A stretch of 26,060 nucleotides of DNA from CAKSQF01 sp051868045 (GCA_051868045.1 JBJDZN010000051.1:1-26060), one strand, 5' to 3'; positions 6,866 to 15,457 are shown, numbered from the stretch's first letter. Numbers and translations: made by a program. The notes: generated by a model not told the origin, from the letters alone.

Positions 6866-8128
6866 TCAGGATTTTTTCTCCTTTTCGGTGAGGAAATACT
6901 CCTCATCCGGAATATGGAAAGGATCCAGCTGACGGGTTTCCACGTTGCGGATCAGGGCATAGGAACCGTTTTTGCCGAATACATGAACATGAATGTTGGT
7001 AAATCCCTTCCGTAGCTTCCGTCGGGAGCCGGATTTGGCAATGAGTTCAATGCGATCGGTGTAGATGCAGGCAGTGGTGCGGAAAAATCCGCCGTGAGAC
7101 AGAACCGTCAGACGGTCGTCGCATTCAAAGTAGGTGTTGGTGTACTCCAGAATCAGAGAACCCATCACAATTGTCAGTGTAACTGCTGCGGCAATGATCC
7201 AGCCGTATCCGAGAAAGCAGGCGATAATCAGGCAGGCGGGAGGAATCAGAATTTTCCGGGAGAAGAGATAGTAGTGGAATTTCCGCACCCGGGGCGGTCT
7301 GTGTTCCATGGTCATCTCGGGCAGAAGGAGGGTCAGAATGTTCTTCAGGTTCTTGGATCGCAGATAGGGAAGGATAGGCTGTCGTTTGATGAAAAAGGGA
7401 TTGTAGCCCACTGCCCGGATGTACAGCTTTCCGCATCCGAAGATGCGCATAAGGGGCGGCTGTGAGAATTCGGCAATGGCTATCCGGTCTGCACTGATAT
7501 AAATTTTACGGTGAATGAACAGTCCGTACTCAAAGGCAAGGCTTTTTTCGAGTCTTGTCACCGAAAATTTGTAGTAGCTCAGATATTCCTTGATAAATCC
7601 GCCTGTGATTGCCCATAGCCAGATGATGGCATAGGGCAGACCGATGGACAGAACCAGCGTTCCGGCAACGATCATATGCCTGAACACGAAGTCGGAGATT
7701 TTCTTTGCGGTATCGGCGGTCAACAGGGGGGAGGACATCAGAAATACCGCCGACCAAAGCAGGAAAAGCAGGACAAAATACCAGATGAAGTGGGATTGAA
7801 GGATGGACATCTTCATGATTTCGGCGGGTTTCAGGGAAATCTTTTTGCCCTTTGCCTCCTCATTTTCCCCTTCGTATCTGGCGCAGAATTTTTCGGCGAT
7901 CTGCTTCGGAACGCCAAAAAGGGTAAAAGAGTTTCCCGCAAAGGTCAGCATCAGATTTCTTCGTCCGAAGGCACGCATAATGAAGGAAGTGATGCAGGAG
8001 GTCATCTCAATTTTATCGATATAGATCAGATTGGTCCTGCTCCACCACAGCTTGCGGTGAATCAGAATCCGGTCATCCAGAAACCGATACCGCCAGATTA
8101 AAAATGAGCATTCCAATGAATCTTCCAT
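6866..8128 (-). CDS. YdbT-like bacterial PH-domain membrane protein
   Basis: The 420-residue protein alternates soluble and membrane parts. Residues ~15-90 form a bacterial PH (bPH_2, DUF304-like) unit with YRFLDDRILIHRKLWW and a following IDKIE strand; hydrophobic pairs occur near residues 112-170; a second PH-like unit is at ~190-265 (RLEKSLAFEYGLFIHRK, then YISADRIAIAE); another hydrophobic pair near 290-330; and a third PH-like unit to ~400 with YTDRIELIAK. This resembles Bacillus YdbT, usually encoded next to YdbS; no YdbS partner is visible here. Molecular function is unknown; the Bacillus protein has been linked to resistance to antimicrobial compounds. The ATG at 8128 has GGAG about 9 nt upstream. 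It starts 28 nt after the mutS2 stop and is likely cotranscribed with it. Confidence 0.82.
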   Translation of the reverse strand: MEDSLECSFLIWRYRFLDDRILIHRKLWWSRTNLIYIDKIEMTSCITSFIMRAFGRRNLMLTFAGNSFTLFGVPKQIAEKFCARYEGENEEAKGKKISLKPAEIMKMSILQSHFIWYFVLLFLLWSAVFLMSSPLLTADTAKKISDFVFRHMIVAGTLVLSIGLPYAIIWLWAITGGFIKEYLSYYKFSVTRLEKSLAFEYGLFIHRKIYISADRIAIAEFSQPPLMRIFGCGKLYIRAVGYNPFFIKRQPILPYLRSKNLKNILTLLLPEMTMEHRPPRVRKFHYYLFSRKILIPPACLIIACFLGYGWIIAAAVTLTIVMGSLILEYTNTYFECDDRLTVLSHGGFFRTTACIYTDRIELIAKSGSRRKLRKGFTNIHVHVFGKNGSYALIRNVETRQLDPFHIPDEEYFLTEKEKKS

Positions 8129-8156
8129 CGAGTTTCACTCCAGACATTCAAAAATT

Positions 8157-10550
8157 TCATTTCAGTTCCACCACGGTTACGCCCAGATCGCCTTCACCAT
8201 AGGAGCCGATGCGATAGGATTTGAGCCGCTTGTCACCCTTCAAAAATCCCCAGAGGTATTTTTTCAGAGCACCGGTGCCCTTTCCGTGAATCAGACGGAC
8301 CGAGTGAACTCCTGCAATCTGGGCACTGTCCAGATATTTGTCCACTTCTGTCCATGCTTCCTCGCCGGTCATACCCCGAAGATCAATCTCGGGAGAAAAG
8401 TCTTTTGTCACCGATTCACCGATTTTGGCAGCGGGACGGCGGCGGTTGTTTTTGTCGGTAAAGAACGCCTTCGGTTCCTCAATGAGCATCAGATTGCTTT
8501 CCTGAACCTTTGTCGTCATGATTCCCGCATGAACGGTAACGTTCCCGTTCTTATCGGCGGGCGACTGTACCACGCCCTTGACGCCAAGGGAGATGATCAT
8601 AACGTCATCACCCTTGACCACAGGGCGGGGCAGCTTGTAATCCTCGGGCGCATGACTGACCACCGGGTTTGACCTGCTCTCGCCTTCCTTGATCGCCTTG
8701 CGCATATTCTGTCTTGCCTCGTCCATGGTTTTGGAAAAATCCGCACTTTCCTTGGCTTTGCGGACCTTTTCCAGCTCGGACATGACATAATCAGAGGTGG
8801 CTCTGGCGGATTCAATGATGCGGGTTGCCTGCTCGGAGGAGGTTTCCTTGATCCGATCTGCCTCGGCAATCTGCTTTTTGATATACGCCTCGCCCTCTGC
8901 CTTCTTCTTTTCGTAGTCGGCACGCATTTGCTGAGCTTCAGCAAGAGTGCGCTCGGTCTCGATGCGGGTCTGCTCCAGCTTTTCGATGACGTTCTCGAAT
9001 TTCTTGTTGGCGGGGTCGATCAGAGTGTTTGCCCGTCGGATAATGGAAGGATCCAGACCCAGCCGTTCAGAGATGGCAAAGGCGTTGGACTTTCCCGGTG
9101 CGCCGATGATCAGACGGTAGGTGGGAGCAAGGGTGGTGACGTCGAACTCGCAGGCACCGTTGCAGACGCCGTCGGTCTCCAGCGCATATACCTTCATTTC
9201 ACTGTAGTGGGTGGTGACTGCCAGCAGTGCGCCGCTGTTCCGGATTTCCTCGGTGATGGCAACTGCCAGTGCCGCACCTTCAACCGGGTCGGTACCTGCA
9301 CCAAGCTCGTCAAAGAGAACAAGGGACTGCTCGTCCGCCTGTCCAAGGATGCGCACAATGTTGGTCATGTGCGCCGAGAAGGTGGACAGCGACTGTTCAA
9401 TGGACTGCTCGTCCCCGATGTCGGCAAGAACTTTGGAGAAGATTCGCAACTTGGAATCCTCCTCTGCGGGGATGTGCAGACCGGTTTGTGCCATCAGCGT
9501 CAGAAGTCCCAGGGTTTTCAGGGAGACCGTTTTGCCGCCGGTGTTGGGTCCGGTGATGATCAGGGTATCAAAGTCACCACCCAGACGGATGTCCACGGGA
9601 ACCGGCTTCTTCCCAACAATCAGGGGATGCCTTGCGGCATGGATGAAAATTTCTCCGTCGGTGGACAGGGCAGGGGGATTTGCCCGCATCCGGAAGGATA
9701 ATTCAGCTCTTGCGAAGATGTAGGCAAGGATGGTCAGGTTGTGATAGTCCAGACGGATGCAGTGTCCGAAATCGGCGCATTTTGCCGACAGATCGTAGAG
9801 AATCCGCTCGATTTCCTTCTTTTCGGCAAGCTCCAGTTCCCGAAGGGTATTGTTGGCTTCCACAACGGCAAGGGGTTCGATAAACAGGGTGGCACCGGTG
9901 GATGAGGTGTCGTGGACCAGACCTTTGATCTCGCCCTTGTGTTCTGCCTTGACGGGAATGACGTAGCGTCCCTCACGGATGGTCACCAGATTCTCCTGAA
10001 GATATTTCGTGGTTGCCTCGGCGGTGATGTACCGCTGGAGGGTATCACGAATGCGGTTGTTGGTGATGCGGATGGAACGCCGGATTTCGGCGAGTTTAGG
10101 GGAGGCATCGTCGGCAATCATGTCTGCCGACAGGATGCAGCGACGGATTTCCCGCTCCAGTGCGGGATTTTGAACCAATCTGCCGAAGATTTCCTCAAGG
10201 CTCCCCAGCCTTGCCCCACGGATGCCCGCATAGGAGATCAGGGACGAGATGGAGGACAGCAGATCGGCGATGTCCAATAGTTCGGGAGGGGAGAGCATGG
10301 CTCCCTTTTCCGCCCGTTCGATGGCTCCCGTTACGTCGGGAGCAGAGCCGAAAGGAGGCGAGCCGTTCTGAGATGCCAGAAATTTGGCATCGGAGGTCTC
10401 GGCTTGGAGCTTTGCGATCCGTACCTCGTCGTCATCGGGGGATGCGGCAAGTGCCATTTCCTTGGCTCCCGCCGTTTTTGCACAGTCGGCAAGCATTTCA
10501 AGGATTTTATCGTATTCCAGAGATTTTCTGGCTTTTTGAAAGTCTGACAA
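8157..10550 (-). CDS. mutS2: Endonuclease MutS2 (ribosome collision/RQC factor RqcU family)
   Basis: MutS2 combines a MutS-like core and ABC ATPase with a C-terminal Smr domain. In Bacillus it acts on collided ribosomes (RqcU) and has also been described as suppressing recombination. The 797-residue product shows Walker A GPNTGGKT at ~334-341, Walker B LVLFDELGAGTDPVEGAAL, the H-loop TTHYSEMK, a charged coiled-coil (~515-620), and an Smr domain with IDLRGMTGEEAW and HGKGTGALKKYL at the end. Start: a TTG at 10550, with AAGGAAGG 6 nt upstream, gives MSDFQKARKSLEYDKILEML, matching family starts. Another TTG at 10586 would add 12 residues but has no ribosome site. The gene lies 83 nt after recO in the large minus-strand cluster; no mutS or mutL is in the window. 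Confidence 0.95.
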   Translation of the reverse strand: MSDFQKARKSLEYDKILEMLADCAKTAGAKEMALAASPDDDEVRIAKLQAETSDAKFLASQNGSPPFGSAPDVTGAIERAEKGAMLSPPELLDIADLLSSISSLISYAGIRGARLGSLEEIFGRLVQNPALEREIRRCILSADMIADDASPKLAEIRRSIRITNNRIRDTLQRYITAEATTKYLQENLVTIREGRYVIPVKAEHKGEIKGLVHDTSSTGATLFIEPLAVVEANNTLRELELAEKKEIERILYDLSAKCADFGHCIRLDYHNLTILAYIFARAELSFRMRANPPALSTDGEIFIHAARHPLIVGKKPVPVDIRLGGDFDTLIITGPNTGGKTVSLKTLGLLTLMAQTGLHIPAEEDSKLRIFSKVLADIGDEQSIEQSLSTFSAHMTNIVRILGQADEQSLVLFDELGAGTDPVEGAALAVAITEEIRNSGALLAVTTHYSEMKVYALETDGVCNGACEFDVTTLAPTYRLIIGAPGKSNAFAISERLGLDPSIIRRANTLIDPANKKFENVIEKLEQTRIETERTLAEAQQMRADYEKKKAEGEAYIKKQIAEADRIKETSSEQATRIIESARATSDYVMSELEKVRKAKESADFSKTMDEARQNMRKAIKEGESRSNPVVSHAPEDYKLPRPVVKGDDVMIISLGVKGVVQSPADKNGNVTVHAGIMTTKVQESNLMLIEEPKAFFTDKNNRRRPAAKIGESVTKDFSPEIDLRGMTGEEAWTEVDKYLDSAQIAGVHSVRLIHGKGTGALKKYLWGFLKGDKRLKSYRIGSYGEGDLGVTVVELK

Positions 10551-10633
10551 GGAAAACCTTCCTTTCTGTAATATTCGTAATGTCAACGCTGTTAAACAAT
10601 AAATGATAGGAATGGACGGATCCCCACTTACTA

Positions 10634-11398
10634 CTACTTTGCCATCTGCTTGTAGAATTCCAGGGTATCAAATCCTCGCTCGATGTGGTAAAGCAGATAC
10701 TTCTCACAAGCGTTTGCAAAAGTCGCCTGTTCGTCAGGCTCCAGAGAAAAGGCGAAAATCCGTCGCTCGGGGGCGGATAGCACATAACGCATGGCATAAA
10801 GGGTTGCAGGGGAAAGGGGGAGCAGGACCGGGGGAGACGGAATGCTTTCCGAGAGCTTCATGAAACAGTCACTGCAGATCAGGGTTCCATCCTCCGGGAT
10901 CAGAAAGAGTGCCTCTTCTTTTCCGCACCTACTGCAGCCACTCAGATCGGGCATAAAGCCCAGCAGAGAGGCAAGCCGCAGTTCAAAGGCACCCTTGATC
11001 AGATCGTAGGACTTTTTGCCGGATGCCAGAAGATAGAGGGTGTTCAGCGTCAGCCGCAGAATTTTGCTCTGATCTTCCCCCTCCACTGTCAGTGTGCTTA
11101 CCGCATCGACAACATACTGCGCCAGCGAGAGCCGGACGATGTCCTCTCTCAGGGCATAGAAATCCTCAATGGGCGTGACCTCTCCCAGATAATAACGGTC
11201 GGAACGAGCCTGAAGCGTCATTTCGCTGTAACAGAAAAGCTGAGTGGAGTTCAGTCGGTGGCTCTTGATGGATCGGATTCCGCCGCCGTAGACCGAAAGT
11301 TTACCAAGTTCGCCGGTAAGGACGGTCAGCATCCGACCGGATTCACCCACATCCACAGTGCGCACCACCAGACCCTTGATTTTCTGCGATCTTTGCAT
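10634..11398 (-). CDS. recO: DNA repair protein RecO
   Basis: RecO is a recombination mediator that helps load RecA on SSB-coated single-stranded DNA with RecR and RecF. The 254-residue protein has the N-terminal OB fold (KIKGLVVRTVDVGESGRMLTVL, then GKLSVYGGGIRS), a helical middle, and a zinc-binding knuckle with CSRCG and, about 20 residues on, CSDC. Length matches the family (240-270). The ATG at 11398 has AGGAG about 13 nt upstream, a long spacing, but no better start exists near the conserved N-terminus. recO follows era after 59 nt, the order usual in Firmicutes, and mutS2 follows it. Confidence 0.95.
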   Translation of the reverse strand: MQRSQKIKGLVVRTVDVGESGRMLTVLTGELGKLSVYGGGIRSIKSHRLNSTQLFCYSEMTLQARSDRYYLGEVTPIEDFYALREDIVRLSLAQYVVDAVSTLTVEGEDQSKILRLTLNTLYLLASGKKSYDLIKGAFELRLASLLGFMPDLSGCSRCGKEEALFLIPEDGTLICSDCFMKLSESIPSPPVLLPLSPATLYAMRYVLSAPERRIFAFSLEPDEQATFANACEKYLLYHIERGFDTLEFYKQMAK

Positions 11399-11457
11399 AC
11401 TGCGGTATCCGCTCCTTTCCTCTTTTTTGCGTCAGTTGCCCTTATAGGGGAGACGGT

Positions 11458-12351
11458 TTACTGATCGTCGTCCTTTTTGAACCCGAAGTCACGGATTCTG
11501 AAATCGCTTTCCCGCCAGTTTTCCTTGACCTTGACCCAGAGATCGAGGAAGACCTTGATGCCGAAGAACTTTTCCATATCCTCACGGGCATAGGAGCCGA
11601 TTTTCTTGAGCATTTCGCCGCCCTTGCCGATGATGATCTGCTTGTGCGCTTCACGCTCACAGTAAATTTCGGCGCGGATCTTCAGAAGATCGGGATGCTC
11701 CTCGAAGGCTTCGATGACAACCGCCGTACCGTGGGGAATTTCGTTGTCCAGAAGCCTGAGAATCTTCTCCCGAATCATCTCGGCGGCAAGGGTGCGCTCG
11801 GGCTGATCGGTCAGGGCATCTTCATCGAAGATCCAATCGCCCTCGTGCAGCAGTTTTGCCGCCTCGTCCAGAACGATCCGGATTCCGTCCTCCTTCTGGG
11901 CAGAGATCGGTACCACCGACGCATAGTCGGCAAGCTGGGAATAGGCAAGGATGACCTGTCCGATCCGCTCGGGATCAGACAGATCGGTCTTGTTCAGAAC
12001 CAGGATCATGGGCAGCTCGTCCTTGACAAAGCGGCGGATCAGCTTCTTTTCGATTTCGCCGGGCATATAGCCGGCATCGGCGACTAGGAGAACCGCATCC
12101 ACGTCGGCAAGAGCCGAGCTGATTTCACGGTTCATATAGTCTCCCAACTTGGTCATGGAGTGGTGCATACCGGGCGTGTCCACGAAGACGAACTGATTTT
12201 CACCTTCGGTCAGGATTCCGGTAATACGGGTACGGGTGGTCTGGGGCTTTTTGGAGGTGATGGCGATTTTTGCCCCCACCATAGCGTTGAGAAGGGTGGA
12301 TTTACCCACATTCGGTCTGCCGACAATGGCAATAAAACCTGTTTTTTTCAT
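11458..12351 (-). CDS. era: GTPase Era
   Basis: Era is an essential GTPase that binds the 3' end of 16S rRNA and helps mature the 30S subunit. All GTPase boxes are clear: G1 GRPNVGKS at residues 11-18, the switch I region around KKPQTTRTRITGI, G3 DTPG at 58-61 and G4 NKTD at 120-123. The C-terminal KH RNA-binding domain shows IIIGKGGEMLKKIGSYARED. At 297 residues it is full length. The ATG at 12351 has AAGGA about 7 nt upstream. Era lies 12 nt after ybeY, and the pairing makes sense because YbeY and Era both act on 16S rRNA 3'-end maturation. The last residues (KKDDDQ) form a short acidic tail. Confidence 0.97.
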   Translation of the reverse strand: MKKTGFIAIVGRPNVGKSTLLNAMVGAKIAITSKKPQTTRTRITGILTEGENQFVFVDTPGMHHSMTKLGDYMNREISSALADVDAVLLVADAGYMPGEIEKKLIRRFVKDELPMILVLNKTDLSDPERIGQVILAYSQLADYASVVPISAQKEDGIRIVLDEAAKLLHEGDWIFDEDALTDQPERTLAAEMIREKILRLLDNEIPHGTAVVIEAFEEHPDLLKIRAEIYCEREAHKQIIIGKGGEMLKKIGSYAREDMEKFFGIKVFLDLWVKVKENWRESDFRIRDFGFKKDDDQ

Positions 12352-12363
12352 TTTTTATCCTTT

Positions 12364-12858
12364 TTATTCCTTTCGATCGTTTTCTGTCTGCGCAGATTCT
12401 CTTGTCAGACCCATCTTGTCAAGAATCTGCTCCTGCTTTTGAAACATTTCGCTTTCCTCAGCCTTCCCAAGCTCGTGATCGTAGCCCAGAAGATGGAGAA
12501 CCGAGTGAACGGTCAGAAAAGCCAGCTCCCGTTGAAAACTGTGACCGTATTCCTCTGCCTGCTCTTTTGCCCTCTCGACCGACAGGACGATGTCTCCGAG
12601 AATCGCATATTCATCGTCGTCAAAATCCTCGTCAAACATGGGGAAGGACAGCACATCGGTGACACGGTCGATCTGCCTTTGCTCCCGGTTGAGGGTGCGG
12701 ATAGTCTCATTGTCTACCAGCGTGACCGAAACCTCACAGTTCCGCTCGAATTTTTCAAATTTCAGGGCATTCCGGATGGCTGATTTAATGAGGTTTAGAT
12801 CCTTTGGATTCATGTGGATTCTGTCCTGATCGTTGGTCAGATAGATTCGTGTTTTCAT
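12364..12858 (-). CDS. ybeY: Endoribonuclease YbeY (16S rRNA maturation)
   Basis: YbeY is a zinc metallo-endoribonuclease for rRNA maturation and ribosome quality control. The signature HxxxHxxxxxH is present as HSVLHLLGYDH, with H118, H122 and H128 as zinc ligands, preceded by RELAFLTVHS. The N-terminal half has the expected VSVTLVDNETIRTLNREQR and TDVLSFPM segments. Length is 164 residues, typical. The ATG at 12858 has AAGGAAG about 7 nt upstream and gives the full conserved N-terminus, so the start is well supported even though it lies 74 nt inside the end of phoH. The residues after the zinc site (~129-164) are charged and less conserved. era follows 12 nt later. Confidence 0.95.
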   Translation of the reverse strand: MKTRIYLTNDQDRIHMNPKDLNLIKSAIRNALKFEKFERNCEVSVTLVDNETIRTLNREQRQIDRVTDVLSFPMFDEDFDDDEYAILGDIVLSVERAKEQAEEYGHSFQRELAFLTVHSVLHLLGYDHELGKAEESEMFQKQEQILDKMGLTRESAQTENDRKE

Positions 12859-13870
12859 GGCTCTGCTTCCTTATGATTTTTCCTGTATATTTGCGGACAG
12901 AGGTCCGTTCCGTTCTTGTGCGCTCGTACTTGTCATATGCCTGTATGATCTTCTGAACCAGACGGTGGCGCACCACATCCCGTTCGGTGAAGCGGTGAAT
13001 GGCGATGTCGTCAATGCCCTCCAGCACCTTGACCGCCTCTGCAAGACCGCTCCGGGTAGCACGGGGCAGGTCGGTCTGGGTCAGATCGCCGGTGACCACC
13101 GCCTTGGAACCGAATCCCAGACGGGTCAGAAACATCTTCATCTGCTCGGGCGTGGTGTTCTGTGCCTCGTCAAGGATGATAAAGCTGTCGTCCAGGGTCC
13201 GTCCCCGCATATAGGCGAGGGGTGCGATTTCAATCACGCCTTTTTCCACATTGCGCTGATAGCCCTCCATGCCCATGGTCTCATAGAGAGCGTCGTAGAG
13301 CGGGCGCAGATAGGGGTCAATTTTGCTTTGCAGATCGCCGGGCAGATAACCCAGCCGTTCTCCTGCCTCCACGGCAGGGCGGGTCAGAACGATCCGGGAA
13401 ACCTTCTTCTCCCGAAGAGCGGCAACAGCCATGGCGACCGCCAGAAAGGTCTTGCCCGTTCCGGCGGGACCCACTCCCAACACCACCGTGTTGGAGCGGA
13501 TCCGATCCACATACTGCTTTTGCCCTACCGTCTTTGCCTTGATGGGTTTGCCTTTTGGGGTGATCAGAATCAGGTCCCGATCAACCGAGGCAAGCTCCTG
13601 CCCCTGCCCTTCGACGATCATGTTCATGGCATATTCGGTTTTCTGCTCGTCAATCGGCTCGCCTAACTGCGCAAGTTTTCTCAGATAGTAGAGGGTGGCA
13701 TAAGCGTTTTCCAGATTGTCTCCTTCTTCGCCGGAAAGGACGATATTGTTGTCCCGATTGAAGATCCGAACGCCAAAACGTTCCTCAATCAGAGTCAGAT
13801 TGGTATCATAATGTCCGAAAATCGAAGAGAGCATTTCGGAACTGTCTATGGAGAGTATTTTTTCCTTCAT
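12785..13870 (-). CDS. phoH: PhoH family ATPase (PhoH/PhoL)
   Basis: PhoH-family proteins are cytoplasmic P-loop NTPases related to the helicase domain of superfamily 1; their exact role is unclear, though the linkage with ybeY points to RNA metabolism. The N-terminal ~100 residues form a KH-like region; Walker A is GPAGTGKT at about residues 134-141, Walker B is FIILDEAQNTT, followed by KMFLTRLGFGSKAVVTGDLTQ. The 361-residue product is longer than the usual ~320: the C-terminal ~35 residues after IIQAYDKYE are basic and polar, and the last 74 nt overlap ybeY in another frame. The start at 13870 gives the expected N-terminus but has only a weak AGG about 14 nt upstream. Confidence 0.94.
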   Translation of the reverse strand: MKEKILSIDSSEMLSSIFGHYDTNLTLIEERFGVRIFNRDNNIVLSGEEGDNLENAYATLYYLRKLAQLGEPIDEQKTEYAMNMIVEGQGQELASVDRDLILITPKGKPIKAKTVGQKQYVDRIRSNTVVLGVGPAGTGKTFLAVAMAVAALREKKVSRIVLTRPAVEAGERLGYLPGDLQSKIDPYLRPLYDALYETMGMEGYQRNVEKGVIEIAPLAYMRGRTLDDSFIILDEAQNTTPEQMKMFLTRLGFGSKAVVTGDLTQTDLPRATRSGLAEAVKVLEGIDDIAIHRFTERDVVRHRLVQKIIQAYDKYERTRTERTSVRKYTGKIIRKQSHENTNLSDQRSGQNPHESKGSKPH

Positions 13871-13911
13871 TTTCTGTGGCTAAACCTTTCTTTGTATGCG
13901 TCATCTGTCCG

Positions 13912-15108
13912 TTATGGCTTATTGGTATCGGTCAAAGCGTCATAGCCGGTAATCGGTGTGGAGCGGGCAATATCCTCGATACAGTATACCATCCACTCGA
14001 TGGTATAGGTAATTCCGTCGCAGGACTCGCTTGCTGAGATCGACAGAATCTCTCCGTCTGCAAGCTCTTGGGCAACCAGTGACGCCATTTTTTCCTGAGC
14101 GATAGCGGCGGCTTCCGCTTCTGTCAGTTTGAAGGGAAGTCTGGCACATTCCCTGTAAATATGGGAAGTGGTGCCGATGGGCAGAACCCTGCCGAACAGC
14201 GTCAGCAGATCGGTGCGGAACTCTTCGGTGTATTTTTCATAAGGAGACCCCCGATCGGAGATTCCGACGGTGTTTCCGAAGAAGAGGAAGGATTGGCAGA
14301 TACATTCCTGTCCCGTCTCCCGTTCACTTTCACCGGTGAGAGGAACTTGCACGGAAAAGGATCTGGTCGTGCGGGCATAAACCTTGGCGATTGATGGCTC
14401 AAGACGGTAGACCGCTTCATTTTTGCCCTGATAGTAGCCGGTAACCAATACCTGACCAGCCCGTACGCTCTCACCCGTTCCGACCACACTCTGACCGGAG
14501 GACAGTTCGATGCGTTCGATCAGTCCGTCCCTGACGGCAACCAGGTTGGACGGTGTGGGTTCTTCCGACTGTCCTGCAGGAAGAACATCCCGCACCTGAA
14601 CTTCTGCTCTGGTGCCGATGATGTTGACCGAGATCCAGGCGATCTCGTCGGAATTTATCAGATATTCGTTGCACAGGGTCTTGACATCCACTCCCGGAAT
14701 GTAACTGCCCACTGAGAAGCCGAGATCGGACAGCCCGGACAGGATGGTCTCATCGTCCACCTGTTCGTTCCCCACCACATGAACCTCCCAGACAAACAGG
14801 GAGGAAATCCAGAGAATTCCGATGAAAAGGGGGATGCCGATAAGGATGCCCGCCCGTTTTTTGTAGGCGGAAAGCAGGTGGGGCAGTCCATGAAGGCTGA
14901 CAGAAATCGGCTCAATGCCCATGGCGGACAGCTTTTTCAGTACCGATCGGCAGGAAAGCGAGATCACGTCAATAAGGATGGTGTCCCCCTCGATGCGCAT
15001 TTGCCCAAGCGGAATCTCTTTTTTGATCAGTGCCGTGGCAATGGCGGCTGATTTGGGAAGTTTGATTAAATTGTAGCCAAACAGGAAGGCAAAAATCCGA
15101 TAAATCAT
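13912..15108 (-). CDS. yqfD: Sporulation protein YqfD
   Basis: YqfD is a membrane protein made in the mother cell during sporulation and required for efficient spore formation; mechanism is not settled. The 398-residue protein has an N-terminal ~85-residue cytoplasmic part, one clear transmembrane helix at about 87-108 (ILIGIPLFIGILWISSLFVW), then a large outer domain with a POTRA-like start (VHVVGNEQVDDETILSGL) and conserved GTRAEVQVRD and RDGLIERIELSSGQSVV. The ATG at 15108 has GGAGG 7 nt upstream; a TTG one codon earlier is less likely. The start overlaps the yqfC stop as TGATG, so the two are translationally coupled. phoH follows after 41 nt. Confidence 0.93.
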   Translation of the reverse strand: MIYRIFAFLFGYNLIKLPKSAAIATALIKKEIPLGQMRIEGDTILIDVISLSCRSVLKKLSAMGIEPISVSLHGLPHLLSAYKKRAGILIGIPLFIGILWISSLFVWEVHVVGNEQVDDETILSGLSDLGFSVGSYIPGVDVKTLCNEYLINSDEIAWISVNIIGTRAEVQVRDVLPAGQSEEPTPSNLVAVRDGLIERIELSSGQSVVGTGESVRAGQVLVTGYYQGKNEAVYRLEPSIAKVYARTTRSFSVQVPLTGESERETGQECICQSFLFFGNTVGISDRGSPYEKYTEEFRTDLLTLFGRVLPIGTTSHIYRECARLPFKLTEAEAAAIAQEKMASLVAQELADGEILSISASESCDGITYTIEWMVYCIEDIARSTPITGYDALTDTNKP

Positions 15109-15347
15109 CAAATTGCCTCCAGATTGAGGGTATATATGAACCCGCCGATGACAATTTCGGTGCCGAAATAGCCCCGAAGGGTCAACGATTTGCCCGAAAT
15201 CCGAAGTTTACAGTTTTTCAGTCGGATGAGAACGCAGTCGTCCTCGTAGACAAGGACCCGTTCGCACCCGTTGATCTGGACGTTCCGACCGTCCTCCATG
15301 GTCAGACTGAAGCGGCAGTCGGTCGGTTTAAAGTCCCGGTTATCCAT
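15108..15347 (-). CDS. yqfC: YabP/YqfC family sporulation protein
   Basis: A 79-residue protein of the YabP/YqfC family, made under sigma-E in Bacillus. The features seen are a run of short beta strands: FSLTMEDGRNVQINGCERVLVYEDDCVLIRL, then KLRISGKSLTLRGYFGTEIVIGG, ending YTLNLEAI. The VLVYEDDxVLIRL and LxLRGYxGxEIVIGG patterns, its size, and overlap with yqfD identify it. The ATG at 15347 has a GGGGGA site upstream. It is the first gene of the large minus-strand cluster, and a candidate sigma-E promoter lies at 15374-15403. Confidence 0.9.
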   Translation of the reverse strand: MDNRDFKPTDCRFSLTMEDGRNVQINGCERVLVYEDDCVLIRLKNCKLRISGKSLTLRGYFGTEIVIGGFIYTLNLEAI

Positions 15348-15373
15348 TCATATTCCCCCATATTGTCCCATAA

Positions 15374-15403
15374 AGTGTAGAGTAAGACAACTTCAATATA
15401 TTC
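15374..15403 (-). promoter_or_regulatory. Candidate sigma-E promoter for yqfC-yqfD
   Basis: On the minus strand GAATATA (-35, 15403-15397), a 15-nt spacer and TCTACACT (-10, 15381-15374) resemble the sigma-E pattern of roughly KMATATT and CATACANT. The Bacillus yqfCD genes are sigma-E dependent. The match is incomplete, so this is a suggestion. Confidence 0.4.
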
Positions 15404-15426
15404 GGGGGGATTCCAATTCATACCGT
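15396..15426 (+). promoter_or_regulatory. Candidate sigma-E promoter for the ylbJ-like gene
   Basis: On the plus strand ATATATT (15396-15402), a 16-nt spacer and CATACCGT (15419-15426) resemble a sigma-E promoter; the -10 is close to CATACANT. The start of ylbJ is 32 nt downstream. The -35 region overlaps that of the divergent yqfC promoter. Confidence 0.4.
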
Positions 15427-15457
15427 AAAGAAATCATTCGCAGACAGGAGTCCGGTG

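Noticed and set aside
10551..10586. Longer mutS2 start (TTG at 10586) and a TTGACA at 10581-10586 as a promoter
   Set aside because: The TTG has no ribosome site while the TTG at 10550 has AAGGAAGG; TTGACA has no -10 at 16-18 nt, where the ribosome site of mutS2 lies.
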